A stretch of DNA of 64,000 nucleotides from assembly GCF_003261055.1 (NCBI RefSeq), contig NZ_CP030073.1, forward strand, positions 1,302,001 through 1,366,000. The letters are read 5' to 3'. Positions 27,751 to 36,479 of this stretch are shown one piece after another. The DNA is from Streptomyces cadmiisoli (GTDB lineage Bacteria > Actinomycetota > Actinomycetes > Streptomycetales > Streptomycetaceae). Positions within the stretch are counted from its first letter, which is position 1. Each line of letters begins with the position of its first letter. Under the pieces are notes generated by a model, which saw nothing but the letters and a program-made list of their open reading frames with translations, did no database searches and was not told where the DNA came from. A program made the position numbers and the translations under genes.

Positions 27751-28259
27751 GCACCGACGCACCGCCCCGCCCCCGCACGCTGGTCGCCGGGGTGGGCAAC
27801 ATCTTCCTCGGCGACGACGGCTTCGGCGTGGAGACCGCGCGCGCCCTGGCGAACCACGAACTGCCCGCCGGCGTCGAGGTCGCCGACATCGGCATCCGCG
27901 GCGTGCATCTGGCCTACCGGCTGCTCGACGGCTACGACACGCTCGTCCTCCTCGACGCGACGGCCCGGGGCGGCGATCCGGGCACGCTGTACGTGATCGA
28001 CGCCACGGACCCCGGCACCCGCCCGCCGTCCGAAAGCGTGCCCCTGGACGGCCACCGCATGACCCCCGACGCGGTGCTGGCGCTCCTGGACACGCTGTGC
28101 GCCGGCACCGGCGCCACGCCTCCGCGCCGGACCCTGGTCGTCGGCTGCGAGCCCGCGCAGGTGGAGGAGGGCATCGGCCTCAGCCCGCAGGTCACCGCCG
28201 CGGTGCCCGAGGCGGTGCGCCTGGTCGCCGAACTGGTCCGTGACGAGGCCGTCGTATGA
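27747..28259 (+). CDS. hydrogenase maturation protease (HyaD/HycI family)
   Basis: A 170-residue cytoplasmic endopeptidase that removes the C-terminal tail of the large subunit once Ni is inserted. The signature is intact: GVGNIFLGDDGFGVE at the N terminus with the first acidic metal ligand, VADIGIRGVHLAYRLLDGYD, then VLLDATARGG with the second acid, and a histidine near LDGHRMTPDAVL. Its target is the 23-residue tail after the L2 histidine of HhyL. GTG 27747 overlaps the preceding stop. Annotated from family and context; high confidence in class, lower in partner. Confidence 0.92.
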   Translation: MSTDAPPRPRTLVAGVGNIFLGDDGFGVETARALANHELPAGVEVADIGIRGVHLAYRLLDGYDTLVLLDATARGGDPGTLYVIDATDPGTRPPSESVPLDGHRMTPDAVLALLDTLCAGTGATPPRRTLVVGCEPAQVEEGIGLSPQVTAAVPEAVRLVAELVRDEAVV

Positions 28260-28318
28260 CGTACCGAGGACTGCCCCGGCGTCTCGCCGAGAAACACACC
28301 ACTCCCAGGGAGACCACC

Positions 28319-28435
28319 ATGAACAAGCGCCTTGTCGGCGGTACGGCCGCCGCCACCACCGCCACCGCGTTCGCGGCGCTCCTCGCGCGCGTCCTGCCCG
28401 ACATCCGCCGCTACTTCCGCATGCGCAGGATGTGA
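28319..28435 (+). CDS. 38-residue membrane microprotein (DUF6893-like)
   Basis: A very short gene with an AGGGAG ribosome site 7 nt before ATG 28319. The product has a basic start (MNKRL), an alanine/threonine/leucine hydrophobic stretch of about 18 residues, and a basic end RRYFRMRRM. This is a single potential membrane or amphipathic helix with positive ends. The position between the protease and hypA, the good ribosome site and the conserved R-x-L-P-D-I-x-R-Y pattern that I recall for the DUF6893 family support it as real. A role in anchoring the hydrogenase to the membrane is possible but not shown. Confidence 0.75.
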   Translation: MNKRLVGGTAAATTATAFAALLARVLPDIRRYFRMRRM

Positions 28436-28568
28436 CGCCCCCTCGCCCGCCCGTGTGCACCGAACGGGCTAGCCGGGCGTGCGACTTCGGCGCGCCACGC
28501 CTGGGGCCGTGGGTCCCCGCCGTGTAATGGACGCCGGAGAGGCATCCGCGCGCCCAGGACGGAGAGCG

Positions 28569-28964
28569 ATGCACGAGATGTCCGTCGCCCTGGCGGTCGT
28601 CGACCAGGTCGAGCGAGCGGCACGCTCCCGCGGAGCGCACGGCGTGCGGGACGTGCACGTCGAGATCGGCGAGCTGGCCGGAGTGGTGCCCGACTCGCTC
28701 GGGTTCTGCTTCGAACTCGCCTGCGCCGGAACCGCCCTGGAGGGCGCCGCCCTCCACACCCGCAGCGTCCCGGGCCGGGCCCGCTGCGCTCCGTGCGGAC
28801 GGAGCTGGGACACCGGGCTGCCCCCGGACATGGTCTGCGCCGGCTGCCGCGGGGCCGCCACCGAGCTGGTGTCGGGCCGGGAACTGCGTATCGCCGAGGT
28901 GCGCTGGGCCGCCGGTCCCGACTCCCCCGAGTACAGCAACGCAACGAACGGCGAGGAGACCTGA
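28569..28964 (+). CDS. hypA: hydrogenase nickel metallochaperone HypA
   Basis: A 131-residue Ni chaperone. The N-terminal MHEMSVA supplies the Met1-His2 nickel site and the following glutamate. A zinc ribbon is formed by RCAPCGRSW and MVCAGCRG, two C-x-x-C pairs. HypA works with HypB to load Ni into the large subunit after Fe(CN)2CO insertion. The C-terminal tail after the zinc domain (PDSPEYSNATNGEET) is longer than in many HypA proteins. A GGAGAG ribosome site precedes ATG 28569, 2 nt separate it from hypB, and 133 nt without a gene lie upstream, which could hold a secondary promoter. Confidence 0.94.
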   Translation: MHEMSVALAVVDQVERAARSRGAHGVRDVHVEIGELAGVVPDSLGFCFELACAGTALEGAALHTRSVPGRARCAPCGRSWDTGLPPDMVCAGCRGAATELVSGRELRIAEVRWAAGPDSPEYSNATNGEET

Positions 28965-28966
28965 CC

Positions 28967-29662
28967 ATGTGCCGTGTAGTCGACCTCCAGCAGGCGGTGC
29001 TCGCCAAGAACGCGATGGCGGCGGACGTCCTGCGCACCGAACTGGCTGCCCGGGGCACGACGGTGGTCAACCTCCTGTCGAGCCCTGGCAGCGGCAAGAC
29101 CGCGCTGCTGGAGCGGGAACTGCTGCTGGCGAGGGAGCGCGGCATCGCCGCCGCCGCCCTGACCGCCGATCTGGCGACCGAGAACGACGCCACGCGTCTG
29201 TCCCGCTCCGGTGTCCCGGTCAAGCAGGTGCTCACCGACGGCCTGTGCCATCTGGAGGCCGACATGCTCGCCGGCCATCTGCACAACTGGCTTCCGCAGG
29301 ACACCCGGCTGCTGTTCGTGGAGAACGTGGGCAACCTCGTCTGCCCCGCCTCCTACGACCTCGGCGAGTCGCTGCGGGTCGTCCTCGCCTCCGTCACCGA
29401 GGGCGAGGACAAGCCACTGAAATACCCCACCGCGTTCGGCCTGGCCCAGCTCGTACTGGTCACCAAGGCCGATCTGGCGGGGCCCGCCGAGTTCGACGAG
29501 ACCGCGTTCCGCAGGAACGTGCAGCAGGTCAACCCGGGCGTCGAGGTGCAGCTCACCTCCGTGCGCAGCGCACGCGGCGCCGGCCTGCTGCTCGACCGGG
29601 CGCTGGCGGCCGCCGAGGGCCGGTCCGTGCACGCGCCGGTGATGGCCAGGGCCCAGGCGTGA
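28967..29662 (+). CDS. hypB: hydrogenase nickel incorporation GTPase HypB
   Basis: A 231-residue SIMIBI-class GTPase. The P-loop is SSPGSGKT at about 38-45. Later motifs are ADLATENDA (switch), LFVENVGNLVCP with the conserved cysteine of the metal site, and the guanine-binding VTKADL. The N terminus is a short MCRVVDLQQAVL without a histidine-rich nickel-storage region, so this HypB is a GTPase-only form. It receives Ni from or with HypA and powers delivery to HhyL. GAGGAG precedes ATG 28967; the gene ends in a GTGA overlap with hypF. Confidence 0.95.
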   Translation: MCRVVDLQQAVLAKNAMAADVLRTELAARGTTVVNLLSSPGSGKTALLERELLLARERGIAAAALTADLATENDATRLSRSGVPVKQVLTDGLCHLEADMLAGHLHNWLPQDTRLLFVENVGNLVCPASYDLGESLRVVLASVTEGEDKPLKYPTAFGLAQLVLVTKADLAGPAEFDETAFRRNVQQVNPGVEVQLTSVRSARGAGLLLDRALAAAEGRSVHAPVMARAQA

Positions 29663-32070
29663 GCACCACCCCCGACGTGAGCGCCCCGCCGCCCGGCGCG
29701 GCGCTCACCGCGCCGCGCCGTCGCGTCCGGGTCACCGTGCGGGGCGTGGTGCAGGGGGTGGGGTTCCGGCCCTTCGTCCACGGTCTGGCGACGGAGCTGT
29801 CGCTGGCCGGTCAGGTGACCAACACCGGTGACGGGGTCGTCGTGGAGGTCGAGGGCCCGCCGGACGCCGTCGACCGGTTCTGCGCACGGGTCGCGCCCGA
29901 CGCCCCGCCGCTCGCCCATGTGGAGTCGGTGGACACCACCGACCTGCCCGCGACGGGCGGCGACGGCTTCACCATCGTGGCGTCGGACCCCACCGGCCCC
30001 GTCCGCACCCTGGTGGCCCCCGACACCGCCACCTGCGCCGACTGTCTGGCCGAACTGGCGGACCCGGCCGACCGGCGCCACCGCCACGCCTTCATCACCT
30101 GCACGCACTGCGGACCGCGCTTCACCATCGTCACCGGCCTGCCGTACGACCGCGCGCACACCACGATGTCGGGGTTCCCGCTGTGTCCGCGCTGCGACCG
30201 GGAGTACCACGACCCCGGCGACCGCCGCTTCCACGCGCAGCCCGTCGCCTGTCCCGACTGCGGCCCCCGGCTGCGGCTGGTCCTGGCGGACGCCGGCGCC
30301 GCCGCGTCCCGGGAGCTCGATCCCGTCGACGAGGCGCGCGCCCTGCTCGCCGCCGGAGCGATCGTCGCCGTCAAGGGAATCGGCGGGTACCACCTGGCCT
30401 GTGACGCCACCCAGCCGGAGGCGGTCGCCGAGCTGCGCCGCCGCAAGGCCCGCGGCGACAAGCCGTTCGCGCTGATGGCCGCGGACGTGGCCGCGGTCGA
30501 GCACCTGGTGCACCTCGACGCCGCCGAACGGGAACTGCTCACCGGCCGCGCGCGACCCGTGGTCCTGCTGCGGCGCCGCCCGCCCGTCCGGCCCGCACCC
30601 GGCAGGCCCGTGCCCGCCGACGCGGTCGCTCCGGGCAGTCCCGACCTCGGCGTCATGCTGCCGTACACACCGGTGCACCACCTGCTGCTCGGGGCGGCCG
30701 ACCGCGGCGCGCGCACCGCGGCGCCCCGCCTGCTCGTGATGACCAGCGGCAACCTCTCCGGGGAGCCCATCGTCACCGACGACGGCGAGGCCCTGGACCG
30801 GCTGGCCGGTCTGGCCGACGCGTGGCTGCTGCACGACCGGCCCGTCCACGTCCCGTGCGACGACTCCGTGGTGCGCGTCTGCGACGGCAGACCGCTCGTG
30901 CTGCGCCGCTCCCGGGGCTACGCCCCGCTGCCGGTCACCCTGCCGGTCCCGGTGGCGCCGGCGCTCGCGGTCGGCGGCGATCTGAAGAACGTCTTCTGTC
31001 TCGGCCGGGGCGACCGGGCCTGGTTGTCCGCGCACGTCGGCGACATGGACGACCTCGCCACGCAGCACGCCTTCGGCCGTGCCGAGCGGCAGCTGGAATC
31101 CATCACGGGCGTACGGCCGGAGCTGCTCGTCACCGACACGCACCCGGCGTACCGGTCGGCAGCGTGGGCGCGGCGCCACGCCGGCGGCCGGCCCGTCGCC
31201 CGGGTCCAGCACCATCACGCGCACATCGCCGCCGTACTGGCGGAACACGGTGTCGAGGACGGCCGCCGGGTCATCGGCGTCGCCTTCGACGGCACCGGGC
31301 ACGGGACGGACGGCACCGTGTGGGGCGGTGAGTTCCTGCTCGCGGACTACGACGGCTTCGACCGGTTCGCGCACCTCGCCCAGGTGCCGCTGCCCGGCGG
31401 TGACGCCGCCGTGCGGCGGCCGTACCGCATGGCGCTCGCGCATCTGCGCGCCGCGGGTGTGGCGGCCGCCGCGGACCTGCCGTGCGTCGCCGCCTGCCCC
31501 GACGGCGAACTCCCGCTGCTGACGCGCCAGTTGGAGCGCGGCCTGAACTGCGTGCCCACCTCCAGCATGGGCCGTCTCTTCGACGCCGTCTCGTCGCTGG
31601 CGGGCGTCTGCCACCACGCGGGCTACGAGGCACAGGCCGCGATCGAACTGGAGGCGGCGGCGGTGTCCGCCGGCTGCGAGGACGACGACCCGCGGTACAC
31701 GTTCCGCCTGACCCGCGGCGAAGGTCCGGGCGACGCGCCGCTGGCCGCCGATCCGGCGCCGCTGCTGGCCGCCGCCGTCGACGACGTCCGGCTCGGGGTC
31801 CCGGCCGCGACCGTCGCCGTCCGCTTCCACCTCGCCGTCGCCCGGCTGGTGCGGACGGTGTGCGGTGCCGCCCGGGAGACGGCCGGCCTGGAGACCGTCG
31901 CCCTGACGGGCGGAGTGTTCGCCAATGTGCTGCTCTCCTCGGCCTGCGCCCGGGGGCTGCGCGCGGACGGCTTCACCGTGCTGCGCCACCAGAGGATTCC
32001 GCCCAACGACGGCGGTCTGGCGCTCGGCCAGTTGGTCGTGGCCGCCCGCACCGCGGCCACGGGACGCTGA
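29659..32070 (+). CDS. hypF: carbamoyltransferase HypF
   Basis: An 803-residue four-domain enzyme that turns carbamoyl phosphate into carbamoyl-adenylate and transfers carbamoyl to the C-terminal cysteine of HypE, the source of the cyanide ligands. The domains follow in order. An acylphosphatase-like domain (about 20-110) has VRGVVQGVGFRPFVHGL. A zinc region with four C-x-x-C motifs (CADC, CTHC, CPRC, CPDC) covers about 125-225. A YrdC-like domain (about 240-430) includes GIGGYHLACDA. A Kae1-like domain with the metal motif QHHHAHIAAV and VAFDGTGHGTDG completes it. GTG 29659 overlaps the hypB stop. The longer open frame upstream is a shadow of hypB. Confidence 0.95.
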   Translation: MSTTPDVSAPPPGAALTAPRRRVRVTVRGVVQGVGFRPFVHGLATELSLAGQVTNTGDGVVVEVEGPPDAVDRFCARVAPDAPPLAHVESVDTTDLPATGGDGFTIVASDPTGPVRTLVAPDTATCADCLAELADPADRRHRHAFITCTHCGPRFTIVTGLPYDRAHTTMSGFPLCPRCDREYHDPGDRRFHAQPVACPDCGPRLRLVLADAGAAASRELDPVDEARALLAAGAIVAVKGIGGYHLACDATQPEAVAELRRRKARGDKPFALMAADVAAVEHLVHLDAAERELLTGRARPVVLLRRRPPVRPAPGRPVPADAVAPGSPDLGVMLPYTPVHHLLLGAADRGARTAAPRLLVMTSGNLSGEPIVTDDGEALDRLAGLADAWLLHDRPVHVPCDDSVVRVCDGRPLVLRRSRGYAPLPVTLPVPVAPALAVGGDLKNVFCLGRGDRAWLSAHVGDMDDLATQHAFGRAERQLESITGVRPELLVTDTHPAYRSAAWARRHAGGRPVARVQHHHAHIAAVLAEHGVEDGRRVIGVAFDGTGHGTDGTVWGGEFLLADYDGFDRFAHLAQVPLPGGDAAVRRPYRMALAHLRAAGVAAAADLPCVAACPDGELPLLTRQLERGLNCVPTSSMGRLFDAVSSLAGVCHHAGYEAQAAIELEAAAVSAGCEDDDPRYTFRLTRGEGPGDAPLAADPAPLLAAAVDDVRLGVPAATVAVRFHLAVARLVRTVCGAARETAGLETVALTGGVFANVLLSSACARGLRADGFTVLRHQRIPPNDGGLALGQLVVAARTAATGR

Positions 32071-32111
32071 CGGGCACCGGCCCGCCGCGCGCGAACAGTG
32101 AGGAGACACAC

Positions 32112-32411
32112 ATGTGCCTGGCGGTACCCGGCCGAGTGCTGGGCATCGAGGAACGGGACGGCACCCGGATGGCCACCGTCGACTTCGGCGGCGTCGTCAA
32201 GGAGGTGTGCCTGGAGTACCTGCCCGATCTGAAGGTCGGTGAGTACGCCATCGTCCATGTCGGTTTCGCCCTCCAACGCGTGGACGAGGAGTCCGCGCTG
32301 AGGACCCTGGAGCTGTTCGAGAACCTGGGCCTGCTCCAGGAGGAGTTCGGGGACCCCTGGGAACAGGCCGCGCAGGCGGATGCCGGTCCGGCCGGGGAGG
32401 TGCGTCGGTGA
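32112..32411 (+). CDS. hypC: hydrogenase assembly chaperone HypC/HybG
   Basis: A 99-residue OB-fold chaperone. The N-terminal MCLAVPGRV includes Cys2, which binds iron, and the family strand [19 protein letters not shown] follows. [18 protein letters not shown] completes the core. HypC holds the Fe(CN)2CO unit together with HypD and then brings it to the large subunit. The C-terminal helix ([14 protein letters not shown]) and tail extend beyond shorter homologues. AGGAG precedes ATG 32112; the end overlaps hypD by GTGA. Confidence 0.95.
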   Translation: MCLAVPGRVLGIEERDGTRMATVDFGGVVKEVCLEYLPDLKVGEYAIVHVGFALQRVDEESALRTLELFENLGLLQEEFGDPWEQAAQADAGPAGEVRR

Positions 32412-33559
32412 AGTACGTCGACGAGTTCCAGGACCCGGATCTGGCGGCCCGGCTGCTGGACGACATCAGGGCCGCGGTGACCAGGCCGTGGGCGCTGATG
32501 GAGGTGTGCGGCGGTCAGACGCACACCATCATCCGGCACGGCATCGACCAACTCCTCCCGGACGAGGTCGAGTTGATCCACGGACCGGGATGCCCGGTGT
32601 GCGTGACGCCGTTGGAGGTGATCGACAAGGCGCTGGAGATCGCCTCCCGCCCCGGCGTGATCTTCTGCTCCTTCGGGGACATGCTCCGGGTCCCGGGCAC
32701 CGGCCGCGACCTCTTCCAGGTGCGCGGCGCAGGCGGCGACGTCCGCGTGGTGTACTCCCCGCTCGACGCGCTGCGGATCGCGCGGGAGAACCCGGACCGC
32801 GAGGTCGTCTTCTTCGGCATCGGCTTCGAGACCACCGCACCGCCCAACGCGATGACCGTGTACCAGGCCCGCAAGCACGACATCCGCAACTTCAGCCTGC
32901 TGGTGTCGCACGTCCGGGTGCCGCCCGCGATCGAGGCGGTCATGCAGTCGCCGGACTGCCGCGTGCAGGGCTTCCTGGCGGCCGGGCACGTGTGCAGCGT
33001 GATGGGGACGCGGGAGTACCCGGCGCTCGCCGAGCGGTACCGGGTGCCCATCGTGGTCACCGGGTTCGAGCCGCTCGACATCCTCGAAGGTGTACGGCGC
33101 ACGGTGCGCCAACTGGAGCGGGGCGAGCACTCGGTGGTCAACGCCTATCCGCGCGCCGTGCGCGACGAGGGCAACCCGGCGGCGCGGGCGATGCTCGACG
33201 ACGTCTTCGAGGTCACCGACCGGGCCTGGCGCGGCATCGGAGTCATCGCCGACAGCGGCTGGCGGCTGTCCGAGCGCTACCGCGCCTACGACGCCGAACA
33301 CCGCTTCCAGGTGGGGGACATCGCCACGCGCGAGCCCGCGGAGTGCCGCAGCGGCGAGGTCCTCCAGGGGCTGCTGAAACCGCACGAGTGCGAGGCCTTC
33401 GGCACCACCTGCACGCCGCGCACGCCGCTCGGGGCCACGATGGTCTCCAGTGAGGGCGCCTGCGCCGCCTACTTCCTGTACCGGCGGCTCGACCTGCCGG
33501 CCCGCCCGACGGCCGCGGCCGTACCCGGCCCGAGCCTGGAGGACAGCACCGTTGGCTGA
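32408..33559 (+). CDS. hypD: hydrogenase formation protein HypD
   Basis: A 383-residue [4Fe-4S] protein that, with HypC, assembles the Fe(CN)2CO moiety. Conserved segments are [14 protein letters not shown] and [11 protein letters not shown], which hold the active thiols, then [10 protein letters not shown], and a C-terminal cysteine-rich part with [18 protein letters not shown], which helps bind the cluster. The length is normal. GTG 32408 lies in the hypC stop; the 3' end overlaps hypE by 8 nt. Confidence 0.95.
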   Translation: MKYVDEFQDPDLAARLLDDIRAAVTRPWALMEVCGGQTHTIIRHGIDQLLPDEVELIHGPGCPVCVTPLEVIDKALEIASRPGVIFCSFGDMLRVPGTGRDLFQVRGAGGDVRVVYSPLDALRIARENPDREVVFFGIGFETTAPPNAMTVYQARKHDIRNFSLLVSHVRVPPAIEAVMQSPDCRVQGFLAAGHVCSVMGTREYPALAERYRVPIVVTGFEPLDILEGVRRTVRQLERGEHSVVNAYPRAVRDEGNPAARAMLDDVFEVTDRAWRGIGVIADSGWRLSERYRAYDAEHRFQVGDIATREPAECRSGEVLQGLLKPHECEAFGTTCTPRTPLGATMVSSEGACAAYFLYRRLDLPARPTAAAVPGPSLEDSTVG

Positions 33560-34619
33560 CACCGCGGCGACCCCGGACATGCTCTCCTGGACCTGCCCCG
33601 CGCCCCTGCGCGACCGGCCCCGGGTGGTGATGGGCCACGGCGGCGGTGGCGCCCTGTCCGCCGAGCTCGTCGAACAGATCTTCCTGCCCGCCCTCGGCGG
33701 CACCGCACGGGCCGCGCTGACCGATTCCGCCGCCGTCGAACTGGGCGGTGCGCGGCTGGCCTTCTCCACCGACTCGTTCGTGGTGCGGCCGTTGTTCTTC
33801 CCCGGCGGCAGCATCGGGGACCTCGCGGTCAACGGCACGGTCAACGACCTCGCGATGAGCGGGGCGCGCCCCGCCTACCTCTCGTGCGGCGTCATCCTGG
33901 AGGAGGGGGTCGAGCTCGACACCGTCGTCGAGGTGGCCGCCGCGATCGGCGCCGCCGCCCGCACCGCCGGCGTCCGGGTGGTGACGGGCGACACCAAGGT
34001 CGTGGAGGCCGGGCACGGCGACGGCGTGTACCTCAACACGGCCGGCATCGGCCTCATCCCGCCCGGCGTCGACCTGCGCCCGGAGCGGGTGGTGCCCGGC
34101 GACGTCGTCATCGTCAGCGGCGCGATCGGCCTGCACGGCGTGGCCATCCTGAGCGAACGCGAGAACCTGCGGTTCGGCACCGACATCGAGAGCGACTGCG
34201 CGGCGCTCGGCGGGCTCGTCGAGGCGATGCTGGCCGTCACACCGGACCTGCATGTGCTGCGCGACCCGACGCGCGGCGGTCTGGCCGCCTCGCTCAACGA
34301 GATCGCCGTCGGGTCGGGCACCGGGATCGTCGTGCGGGAGCGTTCCGTGCCGGTGCCGCCGCCCGTGGCCAGTGCCTGCGCGATGCTCGGACTCGATCCG
34401 ATGTACGTCGCCAACGAGGGCAAACTCGTCGCCTTCGTGCCGCGGGAGCACGCCGAGGCGGTCCTCGCCGCGATGCGCGGGCACGAGCGGGGCGCCGAGG
34501 CGGTGATCATCGGCGAGGTGGTCGAGGAGCATCCGGGCATGGTCGTGGCGCGCACCGCGCTCGGCGGCACCCGGGTGGTGGACATGCCGCTCGGCGAACA
34601 GCTGCCGAGGATCTGCTGA
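33552..34619 (+). CDS. hypE: hydrogenase expression/formation protein HypE
   Basis: A 355-residue PurM-like ATPase. It dehydrates the thiocarbamate on its own C-terminal cysteine to thiocyanate, donating CN- to the HypCD iron. Seen here: the GHGGGGALS loop near residue 28, [44 protein letters not shown], and the required terminal Cys in PRIC. I start it at TTG 33552, with GGAGG upstream and an 8-nt overlap with hypD. No ATG or GTG fits before the family-like region except ATG 33582, ten codons later. It is the last gene of the locus, followed at once by a strong hairpin. Confidence 0.94.
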   Translation: MADTAATPDMLSWTCPAPLRDRPRVVMGHGGGGALSAELVEQIFLPALGGTARAALTDSAAVELGGARLAFSTDSFVVRPLFFPGGSIGDLAVNGTVNDLAMSGARPAYLSCGVILEEGVELDTVVEVAAAIGAAARTAGVRVVTGDTKVVEAGHGDGVYLNTAGIGLIPPGVDLRPERVVPGDVVIVSGAIGLHGVAILSERENLRFGTDIESDCAALGGLVEAMLAVTPDLHVLRDPTRGGLAASLNEIAVGSGTGIVVRERSVPVPPPVASACAMLGLDPMYVANEGKLVAFVPREHAEAVLAAMRGHERGAEAVIIGEVVEEHPGMVVARTALGGTRVVDMPLGEQLPRIC

Positions 34620-34647
34620 CCCGCGCCGGACGCACCCCCGCGCGCAC

Positions 34648-34677
34648 GACACCCGGTGCCGTGCGGCGCCGGGTGTC
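34648..34677. terminator. 13-bp hairpin ending the hydrogenase locus
   Basis: GACACCCGGTGCC at 34648-34660 pairs with GGCGCCGGGTGTC at 34665-34677, allowing one G-T wobble, around a GTGC loop. Its right arm runs into the last bases of the minus-strand gene that converges from the other side, so it can serve both. Confidence 0.75.
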
Positions 34678-34906
34678 AGCGGGACCGGTCGCGCCGTCCG
34701 GGGCGGGTGTCCAGGGTCCAGGTGTGTGTGCAGCCGGGGCACTGGAGGTGCACCCGGGCACCCTCGTTCCCTATCAGGTAACGCCAGTGCTGCGGGCAGT
34801 TGCGGCCGTCCAGGCAGGTGGCGCAGTCGCGCGCGTCGTCACAGCCGGGGCAGGGCACCCAGGCCCGCCGGGCCCGGTCGGCCTGGGGGTCAATGGGAAG
34901 TCGCAT
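34676..34906 (-). CDS. small cysteine-rich (zinc-ribbon-like) hypothetical protein
   Basis: A 76-residue basic protein with seven cysteines. It has PCPGCDD, DCATC, a single cysteine in NCPQHWRY, and QCPGC, followed by THTWTLDTRP. The spaced C-x-x-C pairs suggest a double zinc ribbon. The start at 34906 lies inside the upstream gene by 17 nt, so the two are coupled; a longer in-frame start at 34933 is less likely. It converges on the hydrogenase locus and shares its terminator. Function unknown; nucleic-acid or metal binding is possible. Confidence 0.7.
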   Translation of the reverse strand: MRLPIDPQADRARRAWVPCPGCDDARDCATCLDGRNCPQHWRYLIGNEGARVHLQCPGCTHTWTLDTRPGRRDRSR

Positions 34907-35141
34907 CGCCCTCGTCCCGTCCGGGCAGCACACCGGCCGCCACGAGCATGGCGTACGTCCGCTGCTGCTCGGCGTCGAGGCCGGAGTACAGCAGGGCGGT
35001 GGCCTCCTGCTCCGACCGCAGCGCGGCGACGGGATCCCAGTCGGGCCCGAGCGCGGCCATCACCTCGGCCCGTCGCCGGGCCTCCTCCAGAGTGAGGTCC
35101 AGCGAGAAGGTGAACGGGCCGGAGCCGGAGCTGTCAGTCAT
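34890..35141 (-). CDS. small conserved protein (DUF6400-like)
   Basis: An 83-residue acidic protein. Its core reads FSLDLTLEEARRRAEVM, then GPDWDPVAALR, then LYSGLDAEQQRTYAML, then VAAGVLPG: a mostly helical small domain. I recall this pattern as DUF6400 in Streptomyces, which is from memory. No signal, membrane or metal motif is present. It is the first gene of a two-gene unit with the cysteine-rich protein. Function unknown. Confidence 0.68.
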   Translation of the reverse strand: MTDSSGSGPFTFSLDLTLEEARRRAEVMAALGPDWDPVAALRSEQEATALLYSGLDAEQQRTYAMLVAAGVLPGRDEGDATSH

Positions 35142-35275
35142 GGGACCGGTGCTTTCGCGGGGGACGTGCTTTCCGGGCCACGTTTACCAGAGCGAATCGC
35201 GGTCCGTGAAGCGAATGTGACCGACCTCATCGCCGGGCCGCGCCCGCCCGTACCGCCCCGGTCCTCGCGGTGCCG

Positions 35276-36469
35276 CTATCGCACGAGCGCCGGGAGCCCT
35301 GCCGCCGACGTCTGTGCGCGAACGGGAAGCCGGGCTCCGAGCAGAATCATCAGCAGGGCCCGCTCGGTCGCGTCGGTGAGGAGTTCGGAGGCCCGTGCCA
35401 TGGCCTCGGCGAGCGCCATCGGCGCCGGCAGGATGCCGCTGTAGGCGTCCACCCCGGGCACCTCGGCGGCGCCCTCGCCGAGTGTCCCCGCCAGCGCGAG
35501 CACCGGTCGCCCGTGCAGCTTGGCCCGGCGGGCCACCTCGGCGGGGACCTTTCCCCGGGGGGTCTGGCGGTCCAGGGCGCCTTCCGCGGTGACGACCAGA
35601 TCGGCACGGGCGAGACGGGCGTCGAGGTCGAGGTGGCCGAGCAGCACGTCGAAGCGTGGCAGCAGCCGGGCGCCCAGCGCGGCGAGCCCCGCGCCGAGAC
35701 CGCCCGACGCGCCGGTGCCGGGGCCCTGCCGCAGATCGGCGGCGGTACCGGCGAGATCGCGGGTGAGGACGGCCGCCCAGTTCTCCAGCGCGGCCGACAG
35801 CTGCTCGACCTGCGACGGCGTGGCGCCCTTCTGCGGTCCGTAGACGCGGGCCACGCCCCGCTCCCCGCACAGCACGTTGTACGGATTGCAGGCGACGAGC
35901 AGTTCCACCTCCCGCAAGCGGGGGTCGAGTCCGCCCGGGTCGACGCGGCTCAGCCGGGTCAGCTCCCGTCCCCCGGGCGGGAGTTCGCGGCCGTCGGCGT
36001 CGAGCAGCCGCGCGCCGAGGGCCTGGAGCGCGCCGGCGCCGCCGTCGGAGGTTCCGGAGTCGCCGCAGCCGACGAGGACGCGGCGCACACCGGTGTCCAG
36101 CGCGGCGCGGATCAGCTCGCCGACGCCGTACGTCGTGGTGGCGCCGGGATCGCGCAGGGCCTGCGGGACGAGGCTCAGGCCCGCCACCGCGGCCATCTCC
36201 ACGACCGCGGTGTCCCGCGGGCCGAGCAGCGCCCAGTGGGTGTCGACCGGCAGGCCGACGGGTCCCGTGGCGGACCGCGCGACGAGCCGTCCGCCGGTCG
36301 CGGCGGCGAGTGCGGCGGCGGTGCCCTCGCCTCCGTCGACCAGGGGGATCCGGTCGATCCCGGCGTCGGGCAGGACGCGGTGGACACCGGCCGCGATGGC
36401 GTCGGCGGCGGCCTCGGCGGACAGGGACTCCTTGAAGCCACTGGGGGCTACGACGACACGGGTCAGCAT
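35276..36469 (-). CDS. glxK: glycerate kinase (GlxK/GarK family)
   Basis: A 397-residue kinase that phosphorylates D-glycerate to 2- or 3-phosphoglycerate. Family segments are VVVAPSGFKESLSAEAAADA at the start, IPLVDGGEGT, GVGELIRAAL, GCGDSGTSDGGAGALQALG, YGPQKGA, and VTAEGALDRQTPRGKVPAEV. The length is normal. It lies 10 nt downstream of the SLC13 permease gene on the same strand, so the pair probably handles uptake and phosphorylation of glycerate or a related hydroxy acid. The end is followed by a 134-nt gap containing the promoter of the next small gene. Confidence 0.94.
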   Translation of the reverse strand: MLTRVVVAPSGFKESLSAEAAADAIAAGVHRVLPDAGIDRIPLVDGGEGTAAALAAATGGRLVARSATGPVGLPVDTHWALLGPRDTAVVEMAAVAGLSLVPQALRDPGATTTYGVGELIRAALDTGVRRVLVGCGDSGTSDGGAGALQALGARLLDADGRELPPGGRELTRLSRVDPGGLDPRLREVELLVACNPYNVLCGERGVARVYGPQKGATPSQVEQLSAALENWAAVLTRDLAGTAADLRQGPGTGASGGLGAGLAALGARLLPRFDVLLGHLDLDARLARADLVVTAEGALDRQTPRGKVPAEVARRAKLHGRPVLALAGTLGEGAAEVPGVDAYSGILPAPMALAEAMARASELLTDATERALLMILLGARLPVRAQTSAAGLPALVR

Positions 36470-36479
36470 GGGCCGGCTC

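Noticed and set aside
29353..32109. A 918-residue minus-strand frame opposite hypF
   Set aside because: Pure antisense of hypF; no ribosome site and no known motif.
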